This document shows, piece by piece, positions 21,556-36,130 of a stretch of DNA of 64,000 nt. The notes under the pieces are model-generated. The model was not told the origin of the DNA. It searched no databases and saw only the letters and a list, made by a program, of their open reading frames with translations. Both the position numbers and the translations under genes were made by a program. Origin of the DNA: Leptodactylus fallax (Eukaryota > Chordata > Amphibia > Anura > Leptodactylidae); NCBI GenBank assembly GCA_947044405.1, contig CAMRHE010000169.1:3286501-3350500 (forward strand). Reading direction: 5' to 3'. Within the stretch, counting starts at the first letter, position 1; every line of letters begins with the position of its first letter.

Positions 21556-21830
21556 TTTTTTAATGTCCAGGATTGTTTTTTTTTTTTTTTAAATAACACA
21601 AAGTGCTACTAAAATATTTTCAAAATGGTTTTCCTTCTCCATTACAGTAATTTTCATGTAGGTCACACATAGTTTTCTGTGACCAGAGGTGGGGCTAGAA
21701 CTGTTCTTTATTTATTTTGATTTTTTTTTTTTTTGTCTTTTTTTGTGCCCTCCATAAGATCGTGATATACCTTTGGGGAGCAATTTAACAATTAACATTT
21801 TTTTCTTTTTGCTGATTTCCCTCCTGCACA
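21556..21830. other. T-rich upstream flank of KNG1
   Basis: Sequence upstream of KNG1 containing T runs at 21574-21590 and 21722-21734. No gene or element end is recognised from about 21240 to 21830. Confidence 0.35.
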
Positions 21831-22125
21831 TGGACGTGTGCAGTCTCCTAGTCAGTAAGTGGCATGGATGACACACAGATTGGTATCCATGTGTCATCCA
21901 TGGTTTTCACTGACCCATACAATCAAATTAATTGACAGAGCCACAGTTACGGAAAGGTATAGGACTCCATAATTTGTGGCTCTTCAATTCAGTCCGGACA
22001 CACAGCCGAAAAACTACGGTTGTGTGTCTGGGCCCATTGAAATGCATGTGTCCGTACTTTTATCCCCAATTGTATATCGGCAATTGTGAATCAAAAGTAT
22101 GTTCATGTGCAAGAAGTCTAACGGA
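21830..22125. repeat. Family B repeat
   Basis: GGACGTGTGCAGTCTCCTAG, GGTATCCATGTGTCATCCATGG and GGTTTTCACTGACCCATACA, ending near GTATGTTCATGTGCAAGAAG. Nearly the same text is at 52720-53010. Confidence 0.65.
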
Positions 22126-22499
22126 TGCATTAGCCCCAGTTGAGAGAGGAATACAACTTCCTAGCTCTCACTGCAGAGCTTATCTGGATCCTCTAGGACC
22201 CAGTAGCTCCTACAGTACCCTAGCACCCTTTAATGTGTCCTTTTAATGCTCATGTGCATTATTTATACACTTTCTACATATCTTAAGAATACCTCCTCTT
22301 ACACATATGTTTTGTTTTTTTAAACCTTTAATATTATAGGCATCCTTACCATATATGACATTACTGGAATACCACCTCTAAACAAAAAGGAAAGTGCAGT
22401 ATTTTGCAAAATACAGGTAGGTGTATGACAGGTACCTCTGAGATCCTGCGGGCCTGAGCTATTCACCTGAGAGTAATGTGCTGGTCAGGCACAACACTG

Positions 22500-24024
22500 T
22501 TGAAAAGGTAGAACACAAGAAAAAGTGGGCACCCAATAATCTTAACATTTTAGTTCAAAATGGGTGTTTGCAACAGCCATCAATTGATATATCTAATAAC
22601 GATGGACACAGAAATTCAAGATTGAAATGAGGTATGTACTAACAGAAAATGTGCAAATGCATAAACCAAAATGACCGGTGCAAAAATTTGGGTACCCTAT
22701 CATTATTGATTTGAATACTCAACTACACTGACACTGAAGCACAAAACTGGTTTTGTAACCTCACTGAGCTTGAACCATAGCCAGGTGATCCAACAGAGAA
22801 AAGGTAAAGGTGGCCAATTGCAAGTTGTCTCCATTTGAACTCCTCTGAAGAGTGGCACATGGGCTCCTCAAAACAACTCTCAAATGATCTGAAAACAAAG
22901 ATTGTTCAACAAGTTGTCAGGGAAGGATACAAAAAGTTGCCAGAGATTTAACCTGTCAGTTTCCACTGTGAGGAACATAGTAAGGAAATGGAAGACCACA
23001 GGGACAGTTCGTTAAGCCCAGAAGTGGCAGGCCAAGAAAAATATCAGAAAGGCAGAGAAGAAGAATGGTGAGAACAGCAAGGACAACCACAGACCACCCC
23101 AAAGAGCTGCAGCATCATCTGCTGCAGATGGTGTCACTGTGCACGGCAACAATACAGCACACTTGCACAAGGAGAAGCGATGGGAGAGGATGCGAAAGAA
23201 GCCGCTGAAAGCACGCCACAAACAGAGTCGCCTGAGGTATGCAAAAGCACATTTGGACAAGCCAGCTTCATTTGGAAGAAGGTCCTGTGGACTGATGAAA
23301 CAAAGATTGAGTTGTTTGGCATACAAAAGGCGTATGCATGGCGCAAAAAACACAGCATTCCAAGAAAAACACGCTACCCACTGTAAAATTTGGTGGAGGT
23401 TCCATCATGCTTTGGGGCTGTGTGGCCAATGCCGGCACCGGGAATCTTGTTAAAGTAGGGCGGCATGGATTCAACTCAGTATCAGCAGATTCTGAGAATA
23501 ATGTACAAGAACAGTGACGAAGAAGTACGCTGGGGATGGATATTTCAGCAAGAGAAGATCCAAAACACAGCTCCAAATCACCAGGCATCATGCAGAGGAA
23601 CAATACAATGTTCTGGAATGGCCACCCAGCCCCAGACCTGAATATCAGAACATCTGTGGGATAAGAAGCGGGCTGCCATGCCGGCGACCATCAAACAACT
23701 GAACTGGAATTGTTTGAAAGAGGAAGGCAAAAAACCCACCAGGACCAGGAACGATAAAAGCACAGGAAGCGACTAGGGCGTTAGCAAAGGAGGATCACAA
23801 ATATTAATGTCACTCTGTTGAGGTGCCCTACTTGCACCGGTCAAATTTGGTTTAAGCATTGCACATTTTCTGTTAGTACAATAAACCTCTTTCAATCCTG
23901 AAATATTACTGTGTCCATCAGTTATTAGTATATCAAATTGAAATGGCTGTTGCAAACACCCAAATATTTAGAACTAAAAATGATTAAGATTAATAGGGGT
24001 GCCCAAACTTTTCATATGACTGTA
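22500..24024 (+). mobile_element. Degraded Tc1/mariner element (about 1.5 kb)
   Basis: The right end (23835-24024) finishes GGGGTGCCCAAACTTTTCAT then ATGACTG and TA. The left repeat (22503-22690) carries AAAAAGTGGGCACCCAATAA and is an inverted match including GCAACAGCCAT and CATTTTCTGTTAGTACA. Inverted repeats are about 190 bp. The left terminus is mutated, so its exact base is uncertain. Intergenic between HRG and KNG1. Confidence 0.8.
22850..23775 (+). pseudogene. Dead Tc1 transposase in the 22500 element
   Basis: Recognisable pieces in different frames include AKAHLDKPASFGRR, then [17 protein letters not shown] (DETK catalytic Asp) and, further on, residues resembling VLEWPPSPRPEYQN where intact families read WPSQSPDLNP. 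Several frameshifts and stops are present; there is no long ORF. Confidence 0.75.
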
Positions 24025-24562
24025 TGTCAGCTACTGCCAGCTTCTTATTTGGGCGATGAGAAGTCACCACTATAGGAAAATGCAAAGGAGAGTTCAAAAC
24101 ACCGGGAGACTCATGGGAGCTGCTGGATTATAGATGAGACAAAGTGCTGGTACAGGACAATGTTCAATTCTTTACTAACTATGCATTTCAGGGCTGTACT
24201 GACACCTTTGTCAGACCATATGTTACAGTAACTATGATTACAATTTATATAAGGCGTAAGACAAGGCTAATGACTTGGAAGTAACCATCCGTGGAAAGAG
24301 ATAGTCAAAACTGTTATGGAATGTCAACTGATTTTTTTAAAAGCAAAGAAACAATGCTTACAATACAATTCAGTTTACCTTGTCATACATGCAAATCATG
24401 ACTGCATCAAGTATTGTATTTTATATGTTAAAAAACTTTTGTATTTGTGCAAATGACATTCAGCAAATCTTCTGGTTATTTCTTCCCACTGATGACCACT
24501 TTGGGTCATCACCCTTGTTTTGTGCCTTCTGCACTATATAAATTGTAATCATTGGTACTATA

Positions 24563-26200
<1,638 letters not shown>

Positions 26201-26559
26201 TATCATAAAGACTGATGAAGGTATCAGTATGACACTGAAATGCATAGCCAGTAAAGAACTAAACATTGTTTAGATGCTCACCCATCTCATCCTCCATCCC
26301 ACCTAACAACTATAACCCCAATATCAATATACCACCAATATAACATCAATAGCACCAATATATATAACATGTGCTTCACAACAATATAAAAATTATACAG
26401 CTGCAAAAAAAACACCCAAACTGACCTACCACACTTCAAGGCCCATGTTCACCCTATTCTACTCCAAAAAACGGGCCTTTGCCAAGTCACTGAGTATGTT
26501 ACTAACCACCTCATCATTCTCTTTGCAGAGTTTTAAAGATTTTCTCTCACCATATAAGG

Positions 26560-26826
26560 CCTCCTGTATACGACTGTAGTGGATTTAAGGTCCGCAAACA
26601 CTGATTCGCAATCGGCACAAAACCATGTCCTCGTTGCATCCACAATCACAGCTCATGTATGATTCCCTACACTGTAAAATAAGACATACTACATAATTTG
26701 TGGTCTTTGAATACAGCATGGATACAAAAATTGTGGTAGTGTGCCTGGGCTCATAGAAATTAATGAGACTGTACTTTTATCTGCAATTGTGGATAAAAAT
26801 TACGGTCGTGTGCATGAGGACTTAGT
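26560..26826. repeat. Family B repeat
   Basis: AAGGCCTCCTGTATACGACTG at the left, TGTGGTAGTGTGCCTGGGCTC inside and AATTACGGTCGTGTGCATGAGG at the right: terminal inverted repeats of a non-autonomous element. The sequence from 26827 to 27817 shows no gene or clear element. Confidence 0.6.
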
Positions 26827-27817
26827 GGTGACAGTCTTTTGCCTAGATCGGTTGCCAATGGATATGACCGTGAATGCAGGAACTTTCTGTGGTCTGGAAC
26901 TTGTCAGAAACCAAGCCATGATTTCCTTATTGTGGACAGGTTACAGACAGGGACATGCAAGAGAAGACTAAGTGTCCTCAATAAGAATATCAAGGCTGAA
27001 AAAAAAATCTTTTAAACTTTGCTAAAGTATGTCAAAAGTTTAATTTTCAATTATCTACAAGTTTAAACAATGTTAAGGTTGAGTTAAGGAAGGGAAACTT
27101 CCAAGGTTGTTCTCTTTCCCTGCTCCTTTTATCCCATGGCTGTTAAGACCTTGGCTTAGCTAGTGCATTCCTCCAAGGAAATCACAGCTTTTTGTCATGG
27201 CTTAGTGGAAGAGTGTATTGATAAGGTCATGACCCTTTGTGGGCCAGATGACCAGGTCCCCCAGGTAACTGTCGTTGTGCTAATTGATATGAGCTAAGTG
27301 CTAGCAGCGAGGGATAGACACCAGACAAAGAGTGTTGGTATGAACCCTCTTTCTTAGCTGAATACAGGGGCGCACTGACATACTTTATTAAGGCAACATA
27401 AGTTCATATAGCAGCAAGTATAGGAAAGGGTTAACATAGCAACGTAAGTTCTCATGTTCAATCCTAATTGGTGTAGTATATCTTGAATGCATAGATAACA
27501 GATATAAGCAGTTCCATATATGGTCAGCCATCTCCTGTCTTGCACTGTGATGCAGGGAGATGTCTTCTAGCAGCAAGCCAAGCACATGTCTTCTTGGGAC
27601 AAAGGATTCTCACTTTGGTATGCAGACACTATCTGGTAGTGTAACATTACATCACACTCAGTTTCAAGCATAAACAACCACATCTAATATTCAACTTTAA
27701 GGATAACAATGTTTTTTTACACACAATACACCTTAAGCAGATATGAAAATATAAAACAGATATAAAAGTATAAAATTATAAAAAGTTTATTATGATCCTT
27801 CACAGTATCATTTATTT

Positions 27818-27925
27818 TGTTTACTTATATAGCGCCATCATATTCTGCAGCGCTTTACAGATATTGTCAACACTGTCCCATATAGGGCTCACAGTCTAAA
27901 TTCCCTATCAGTACGTCTTTGGAGT

Positions 27926-27928
<3 letters not shown>
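27818..27928 (-). repeat. Reverse retroelement tail adjoining a LINE insertion
   Basis: TTACTTATATAGCGCCATCA, TTCTGCAGCGCTTTACAGAT, CACTGTCCCATATAGGGCTC: the inverse of the tail at 3341-3445. The Rex1-like LINE begins at its end in the shared AAT run. Confidence 0.55.
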
Positions 27929-27958
<30 letters not shown>

Positions 27959-28897
27959 GTCCTTTAATAGTCCCACAATGGGGAAATTCAGTGTGTTACA
28001 GCAGCAAAGATAAGATAAGATAAGCAGATACAAATACAAATACAACATGTACAGGAATGTTCCAAGGTGAGAGGCATTACATTAATAGCAGACAGACAGA
28101 TAGGACGTAGCAGAGGGGGGGGGGGGGGGGATTTAACAGGCAGAGAGATATTTCAGTTCTCTGTATGTAATGATCTCCGCTTAGGTCGGTGTTGGTTGTA
28201 TAGGCTAACCGCGGTGGGGAGGAAAGACTTCCGATAGCGCTCCTTCTCACACCTAGGGTGGAGCAGTCGGTCACTGACAGTACTGCCCAGCGCAATCACA
28301 GTCTCATGCATGGGATGGGAGTTATTCTCCCGCATGGAGCTCACCACGGACAGTATCCTTCTGTCACCCACCACCTGCACTGGGTCTAGTGGGCTCGCCA
28401 GGACAGAGCTGGCCCTTCTAATCACCTTGTCAAGTTTATTTCTGTCCCTGGTTGATATACTGCTCCCCCAGCAGGCCACTCCAAAGAAGATGGCTGATGC
28501 CACTACAGAGTTGAAGAAAGTCCTAAGAAGTGCCCCCCGGATTCCAAAGGCTCTCAGCTTCCTAAGCAGGTAGAGCCTGCTGTGGCCCTTCCTGTACAGG
28601 GCCTCCATATGATCTGCCCAGTCCAGCTTATTATTAAGGAGCAAACCCAGGTACTTATAGGTGTTCACAATCTCGATGCCCGTCCCCAGGATGTCCACTG
28701 GTTTTGGAGGGCATCTGCCTTTACGGAAGTCCACCACCATCTCCTTGGTCTTCCCCGCGTTAATCTTCAGGTGGTTCTGGTGGCACCAGTCCACAAAAAA
28801 ACGGTTCAGTTCTCTGTACTCCCTGTCATCATCGTCTGTGATGAGGCCTACTATTGCAGAGTCGTCAGAATACTTCTGTAGGTAGCAGCTGGATGAG
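27928..28897 (-). mobile_element. 5'-truncated non-LTR retrotransposon (Rex1/L2-like), copy 1
   Basis: On the minus strand it ends in an (ATT)n tail (27928-27958) preceded by CCATTGTGGGACTATTAAAGG. From 27959 to about 28897 it is nearly identical to the copy at 60530-61456. The 5' break is near 28897, where GCAGCTGGATGAG is locally duplicated. A G-run at 28109-28129 lies in the 3' UTR. Confidence 0.88.
28153..28897 (-). pseudogene. C-terminal part of reverse transcriptase ORF, copy 1
   Basis: Open from the catalytic motif KYSDDSAIVG through HLKINAGKTKEMVVDFRKGR, NTYKYLGLLLNNKLDW and FFGVACWGSSIS to the end at SLHTEN. This is the C-terminal half of a LINE polymerase. It lacks motifs A and B and the endonuclease because of 5' truncation. 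The upstream 90 nt of the open frame belong to unrelated flanking sequence. Confidence 0.88.
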
Positions 28898-28979
28898 TAG
28901 CTGGATGAGTAGTAGGAAAGACATACTGGGGAAACCCACACAAACACAGGGAGAACATACAACCACCTTGCAGATTGCA

Positions 28980-29790
28980 TTTGCAGCATCCCAGAGGCTG
29001 CTGCTTTAAATTGTTTGTCTATGTGCCTCTGGGTTTTGTGTTGGTACGTCCCGTTTTATGTTAAATGTATTGTTGCAGCTTTTCCCACGGCATTATTCCC
29101 CCTGCAGTGTTCAAAACCTTGCCTTGTTTCAGCCCTGGCCTATCACAGGCCACTGGCCGGGGTTGTAGGGAGATCTCATCTCTAGTGTGTGCAGTTAGCT
29201 GGAGAAGGTGTGCAGAGCTTGCCTGCCACCAGCCTCTGGACTGAGGGTCAACGGTTGCCTTCACAGCCCCAGGAGGGATATCATCAGCACCAGAGCAACA
29301 GAGAAGTGCTGTCAGTACTTTTGGACTGTGCCAGGAGGAGCAGGGGAGGATCCTGACAGGAGAACTACTTTCGGGCCTAGTATACAGGTAACCAGATCCC
29401 TGTCAGGACTCCCTGTGACTCCATCCCCAGTGTACCTGGCTGGGAGAGGCGTGAGAGAAGGAGTAGTGGAGAACTATACTGCTGAGCCTGTATCATCATT
29501 GGGCACCTTCCTAGAACCAAGGCTGGGGATTGGACACTGTAGAACTACTACCCCCATTCGAAAGCTGCCGTTACCCTTTGTTCCTGTTGCTAAATAAAGG
29601 CTGTTCTGGTTTACCTGCAGCGCTGACTCCTGAGTCGTACCTGCATCACCATCAGGGCCCTTCCGATCAACACCACACTGGCTCAGAGAGGAGAGGTCCC
29701 CTGTCCAACTGGAAGCGCCCCGGGGGAAATAACTACCACCGCCACCATCCGGTAGTGCTGCAGGACCCCCCTCGACTTTGGCCTGGCCCA
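28980..29790 (+). repeat. LTR-like dispersed repeat, copy 1
   Basis: Shares with 37530-38510 the words GCAGCATCCCAGAG, GCCTCTGGGTT, CCCTGGCCTATCACAGGCCA, CTACAACCCCCATT (ACTACCCCCATT here), CATCAGGGCCCTTC and CCAACTGGAAGC. AATAAA at about 29592-29597 precedes GCTGTTCTGG. Size and the internal polyadenylation signal suggest an LTR or retro-derived repeat, but no polymerase is linked to it. Confidence 0.5.
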
Positions 29791-30129
29791 GGAGTGAGAC
29801 TGAAGTGATTGGTGAGTGTGCTCGGCCTGCTAGGTGGCACAGCATCCGCCACTACTACGCCCATCCTCAGGTCTCCTCCAACTGGGTTGCGGCACATTAT
29901 ATACAGATGACATGCTTTCAGGGCCGGTTTTAGACAAAGTGGGGCCCTGGGCAAAATTAAAAGTGGGGCCCCAAATGCAGATATGCAAACAACACCATCG
30001 CCTTCCAGTGGCAACCCCTATAATAACGCCTCCTTTCTGCCAACAAAAAAGTAATAACAAGCCCCATTTGCCACACACAATTCAAATGAGCACCTTTGTA
30101 CCGTTTAATAGATTTTTGCACCCAGTTAT

Positions 30130-30560
30130 TATAGCGCCACCTTATAAATAATAGTCCCTGCTTATAAATAATATTACACCCATATCAGTAATAGCTCCCT
30201 TATAAATGATAAATAGTGCCCTGTATCAGTAATATTCCCCCTTATCAGTAACAGTCACCCTGTAAAAATACTGCTCCCTTATTAATAATAGCCCTCTCAT
30301 AAATAATAGTTACCCTTATAGATAATAGTCCCCATTATCACTAATAGCCCCCTTAACAATTACACCCCCCTTATAAATAGTTCCCCTCTTATAAATAATA
30401 GCTCTCCTTTATAATGGATGCCTTATATACAGTATAATAGTTCCCCCCTTATAAATAATAGCCCATTTTATAAATAATAGTTCCCCCTTATAATAGCCCC
30501 CTCATATTTAAGTTTCCCAATTATAGATAGTAACCCACCCTTATATATAATAGTTCTCCG
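30130..30560 (+). repeat. Degenerate minisatellite, TAATAGTCCCCCTTATAAA-type units
   Basis: About 20-bp units such as AATAATAGTTCCCCCTTATA recur more than fifteen times with variation in length and sequence. No gene. Confidence 0.75.
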
Positions 30561-30889
30561 TTATACAGTGTCAGACTGAAGGGCCTTAGGCCTACCAGAG
30601 GAACTTGTTCTGGAGGCCCACCCAACAGCTTCCTGCTAATAGCCTACACCATGGCTCCTTCACTGAAGTCTTACATATGTGCTGACTATCTGGTGTTACT
30701 GAGTATGTTCCCAGTATAGTCAGCCCCTATAGTACTGTGCAGGCCCCAGTAACTCCATGGCCGGTTCATGCACAGTACTGAATGGGAAATGACATGGCCA
30801 TGGAGCACTACACGTATGTGCAAGATGATAGTGAGGGAGCTGTGATGCAGACATAGCACACAGGGTTACCAGCAGGAATTTTGAGCTTC

Positions 30890-32400
30890 CCCCCCCACAG
30901 TATAATGCTCCACATGGTATATAATGCTCCCCAGTATAAAATGCTCCCCTGAACCCTCCACAGCTTCCCCACATGGTATATAATGCTCCAAAGTGGACCC
31001 ACACAGTATAAAATGCTCCCCTGAGCCCCCCATGGTATATAAGGCTCCACACAGTATACTACCTCTTAGTGGCCCCAGACAGTAAAATATGCTGCCAGCA
31101 ACCCCACACAATATAATATGCTCCATACAGTATAATGTTCCACAGTGGCCTAACACAGTATAACATGCTCCACAATGGCCTCCACACATTTTAATATACT
31201 GCCCAGAGGGGTTCCCCCAGTATAATGCGCCACAGTGGTCCCCCACAGTATAATATGCTACCCACAGTCCCCCCCAGTATAATGCTCTACAATGGCCCCA
31301 CAGAGTATAATATGCTCCCGAGAAGCCCTACACAATATAATAAACTCCACAGTGTCCAACACAGTATAACAGGCTCCCCACACTGCCCCTTTCCCCCAGT
31401 ATAAAGCTCCATAGTGGCCCATAGTATAATATGCTCCCCAGAGGGCCCCCGCTAGTATAATGCTCCACAGTGCCCCTCCAGGATTTTGCTCCACAGTGGC
31501 CCCACGCAATATATAATGCTCCCGAGAGTGTCCCCCCAGTATAATGCTCCACAGTAGGCCCCACGCAGTATAATATACTACCCGGAGGGCCCTCTAGTAT
31601 AATGCTCCTTAGTTCCCCACCTAATAATGCCCCACAGTGGTGCCACACAATATAATATGCTCTGCAGATGGTCCCCCCAGAATAATGCTCCACAGTGACC
31701 CCACACAGTATAACATGCTCCAGAATGGCCTCCACACAGTATAATATACTGCCCAGAGAGGTTCCCCCAGTATAATGCTCCACAGTGGCCCAAAACAGTA
31801 TAATATGCTCTCCAGAGGACCCCCAACAGTATAATGCTCCACGGTGACCCCACATAGTATAATATGCTCTCCAGAGGGGCCCCCCAGTATAATTCTCCAA
31901 AGTGGCCCCAGAGAATATAACATGCTATCCAGAGGGCCCCCCCCCCAATTAAATGCTGCACAGAGACCCCACACAGTGTAATATGCTATCCAGAGGGACC
32001 CCCCCAGTATAATGTTCCACAGTGGCCCCACACAGCATAGTATGCTATCCAAAGGGCCCCCTCCCAAGTATAATGCTCCACAGGGGCCCTACACAGTATA
32101 ATACACTATCCAGAGGGGGCCCCCCAGTATAATGCTCCACAGTGACCCTACAGAGTATAATATGCTATACAGAGGCCCCCCCCTCCAGTATAATGCTCCA
32201 CAGGGGCCCTACACAGTATAATATTCTATCCATAGGGACCCCTCCCCCAGCATAATGCTTCACAGGGGCCCTACACAGTATAATATTCTATCCATAGGGA
32301 CCCCTCCCCCAGTATAATGCTTCACAGGGGCCCAACACAGTATAATATGCTATCCAGAGGGCCCCCTCCGCAGTATAATGCTCCACAGTGGCCTTACAGA
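30890..32400 (+). repeat. About 60-bp tandem satellite, CAGTATAATGCTCCACAGTGG units
   Basis: The unit has two related halves, CAGTATAATATGCTATCCAG with AGGGCCCCCC, and CAGTATAATGCTCCACAG with TGGCCCCACA. More than twenty units are present and divergence is lower toward 32000-32380. Overlapping long minus-strand ORFs (up to 190 codons, rich in GG, LW, YT and EHYI) come from the period and lack stops by composition; they are not supported as genes. Confidence 0.9.
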
Positions 32401-32578
32401 CTCCCTTAGTGCTAGTGTTATATTATACTCTGGGGTCTTTTCAGAACCCAGAGTATAATAAGCGAAGGCCCCGGGGAGGTAAGGGAAAATAACAAACCGT
32501 TATACTCACGTTGCCTTACCTCTCCTGGGCCTCCTCGTGCTGCTCCGCTATCCCCGCCGGCTTCCTCTTCACTGCCGC

Positions 32579-32586
32579 TGACGTCA
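32579..32586. promoter_or_regulatory. CRE-like palindrome TGACGTCA in a GC-rich repeat end
   Basis: TGACGTCACGTG (32579-32590) combines a perfect CRE with an E-box core in a CpG-rich segment of the family G element. A second TGACGTCA is at 63355-63362 in another family G-like element. This is a sequence match only. Confidence 0.3.
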
Positions 32587-32889
32587 CGTGTTGTGATTGG
32601 GCCTCAGCGGTTACGTGAGCACGCCCCCCGTGACCGCTGAGGCCAGGCCTCAGCGCCTCAGCGGTGATGTCCGGAACGGAAGAAGATGACGTTGGACGCA
32701 AGGACAGGTGAGTAAAAGGGGAAAAGGGCCCTGCGCACATGACGCTGGGTCCCTTTCTGTTATCGATATGGCCGCTCCTCACTCCGGGATCCGGAGTCAT
32801 CAGGCTCCGGATCCCGGGGGCCCCTTTGGGGTCGGGGCCCTGGGCAATTGCCCAGTTTGCCCCCGCCTAATGCCGGCCTTGCATGGTGA

Positions 32890-33386
32890 GTTTTATCAGG
32901 CTTCAGCACATATTTCAGCTTGCTCTTGAGACAAACAGAGTTTGAGGTGGATTGAATCATGCAAAAGTGTTGGCTGGGAGGCCATAGAAAAGGATGTTGC
33001 AGTATTCTAGGTGGGAATTAATGAGGATATTATTTAGTAGCATTTTTGTTGACTCAAGGTTGAAGAAAGAGCAGAATTGAAAAATGTTTTTGAGTTGGAG
33101 GTAGCAGGAGGTGGTAAGGGCTTGGGTATGAGATTTGAAACACATCCTGAGGTTGCAGACTGTGATTGATAGTTCTGGTAAGGGGGTTGTGAAAGGGACA
33201 GATGATGAATTCAGTTTTCTAAATGTGAAGTTTTAGGAAATATGAGGAGAAAAAGAAGATAACAGGTGACTGACACTGTAACTCTGGATAGCATACCAAT
33301 AACATATGGGCCAGAGAGATAGATTTGGGTGTCATTAGTATTAAAGTGGTACTGAAAGCCATGCGATTTTATGAGCAGTCCTAGGT
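32890..33386 (-). pseudogene. L2-like LINE fragment, reverse transcriptase C-terminal region
   Basis: On the minus strand a frame reads NNILINSHLEYCNILFYGLP, equivalent to the LINE segment that in intact elements reads LITSRLDYCNSLLYGLP. Upstream text (CTGCAACCTCAGGATGTGTT, CATACCCAAGCCCTTACCAC) fits the same ORF with many frame breaks. A related scrap is at 34085-34345. Confidence 0.6.
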
Positions 33387-33688
33387 TAAAGGGATTTGTC
33401 CGGGATAACCACATTTTTAATATGAGGCTGGGGAGGATGAAAAAAAAAAAAAAAAAAAAAAATACTCACCTGTCCCCGGTGTTCTGGTGTCTTCCAGTGC
33501 AGTCCAGTCCTGCTGCTCCGGAGTTTTCTTCCTGCAGAAGTCCCCACCGTTCGTGACTCCTGAGGTCAATCAGCAATCTCAATGGCCTAAGAAAAGGGAC
33601 AGCGGAGTAGCAGGCCTGCTGGGAGACAACAGAGCACTGGGCACAGGTGAGCATGTTTTTTTTTTTTTCACCTTCACTGACCCCTTTA
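33387..33688. repeat. Family E fold-back element inserted in the L2 fragment
   Basis: AAAGGGATTTGTCCGGGATAA at the left and ACTGACCCCTTTAAG at the right; interior A-run (33440-33461) and TACTCACCTGTCCCCGGTG. The LINE scraps lie on both sides. Confidence 0.5.
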
Positions 33689-33689
33689 A

Positions 33690-33875
33690 GTCCTGCATAT
33701 CATGTACGCAGCTGCATTTTTCACGGATCACCATTCATTCCACAAAAAAAATGGAAACACAACTTTTTTTCACTGATGCTGATACATCACTGATAAATTG
33801 CATCAATGAATGTCTATGGGTCTGAAAATTACGGACCTCAAACGTCCATGAATGCAGACGTGTGTATGAGGCCTA
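33690..33875. repeat. Family B-like repeat fragment
   Basis: Contains ATTTTTCACGGATCACCATT and ends AACGTCCATGAATGCAGACG then TGTGTATGAGGCCTAAG, the right end of family B elements. Confidence 0.5.
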
Positions 33876-34084
33876 AGATAGAGAAAAGCAAGGTTCCTGC
33901 TCTATCTTGCCGCTGATTCAGCCATGAATTCTGCAGCTCGGACCTCCCTGCTGATTAGGCCCTTTCATCTAGGTCTAATCAGCAGAGGAAAGGCACAACG
34001 ACATGATGATGCCTTGCATTGGCATTCCATCGTGGCAATTTCTCTTCATTTTCCACCCTTAATGTGAACGTACCCTTAATGTTC

Positions 34085-34345
34085 TGGGTGGTGGGGTATG
34101 AGGGAATCCAGGAAAGATGAGAGAATTTTCTAAAAGAAGTGGTCAAATATATCGTAAGCAGATAACTTGTCTAGCTGGAGGTATTACAGAGTAATGGTGT
34201 GAGATTTTAGCAGTTAACAGATGATTTGTGACTTTGATAAAGACTGTTGTAGTAGAATGGTGGGTTGGAAACCAGATTGTAGAAATGTTGAAAATTGAAT
34301 GACATGTGGTTGAACGGGGGTACAGTAGTAGGTGGGTGAAAAGTT
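34085..34345 (-). pseudogene. L2-like LINE fragment, reverse transcriptase middle region
   Basis: On the minus strand a frame gives STTTVFIKVTNHLLTA, corresponding to the HSTETALVKVTNDLL-type segment upstream of the polymerase motif A in L2-type elements. Short and broken by stops. Confidence 0.5.
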
Positions 34346-34478
34346 CAGAGACCTGGGGTGCTTAAGTACGTAAATACTGCCAGAAAATCAAAAGTTCTTT
34401 GAAAGTTTACACTTTAAAGACACAGGCGGGAAAGTGATTTCTATATGCATCAGTTCATGGTATAAAACTAAAGATATA

Positions 34479-35419
<941 letters not shown>

Positions 35420-35489
35420 TAGCTATTTGAATTGACTCCCCCACTTTGGCAACTTCTACATTTGTGCATACTGTCAATAAACAGTGGAG

Positions 35490-35870
35490 GTGATTTATAA
35501 AGACTGGCGTATTGTATACCAGTCTTAATAAAGACTCCGACCGGTGTAAGGAACGAGAGATTTGTGATGATGCTATGGTCTCTTCATAACTCAGTCGGAC
35601 GTTCCTGCACTGGAATGGAAATCTATGCTGGTTAAGAACTGTTGTAGATTTCCATTAAAATTCACAACAGAAAACTGCCGTGAGGTGAGTATCATGAATC
35701 TGTTAGGCCACCCAGCTCTGCCCACATTCTCACAATGCAGCGAGCGAGGCATAGAACAGGAATTGTGGAGCACACTTAGTGCAAGAAAGGGTCTTGGACC
35801 AAATGTGTAGCACAATATCATCCCTCTGCACTAGTTTACAGGCATAGAGGGATTGATAAATCTGCCACAC
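35490..35870. repeat. Fold-back repeat with GATTTATAAAGACTGGCG / TGATAAATCTGCC ends
   Basis: GTGATTTATAAAGACTGGCG at the left and AGAGGGATTGATAAATCTGCC at the right are inverted counterparts. The interior has no gene. 35871-36130 shows nothing recognisable. Confidence 0.45.
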
Positions 35871-36130
35871 CGCATGCAGAAGCTCCCTGACGATGCTTTT
35901 TTAGAGCGTTGCTACAGAGAACTTTAGAGCCTGTCTTCTAGTGAAAGGAAGTAAAATAGATTAATAAAGTATATTACAATAGTGAGAAAAAGTTAAACAA
36001 CACCTATGCTTAAAAGATGTGAGTTCAAGCTTTGATAAACACAGTATCAACATCTCATTTAGATTTTGCGTTTTTCACTGGACAGCATATGGATGCCATC
36101 CTCAGTCATGTGACCTTTTTCACTGGGTTA

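Larger units (their letters stand above)
29919..32882. mobile_element. Large non-autonomous element (about 3 kb) packed with minisatellites (family G)
   Basis: The left end (AGGGCCGGTTTTAGACAAAG, GGGGCCCTGGGCAAAATT) and the inverted right end (AAGGCCGGCATTAGGCGGG, GGGCAATTGCCCAGGGCC) are similar, implying terminal inverted repeats. Between them lie two tandem arrays (30130-30560 and 30890-32400) and a GC-rich segment (32440-32790). No transposase is found and no clear target duplication could be read. The element assignment is an inference. Confidence 0.5.

Noticed and set aside
28310..28885. Plus-strand ORFs opposite the Rex1-like copies (also at 60752-61448)
   Set aside because: Antisense shadows of the reverse transcriptase frame, repeated identically in both copies.
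30720..32067. Several overlapping minus-strand ORFs of 80-190 codons
   Set aside because: They are translations of the 60-bp satellite; several frames are open at once and no domain is visible.
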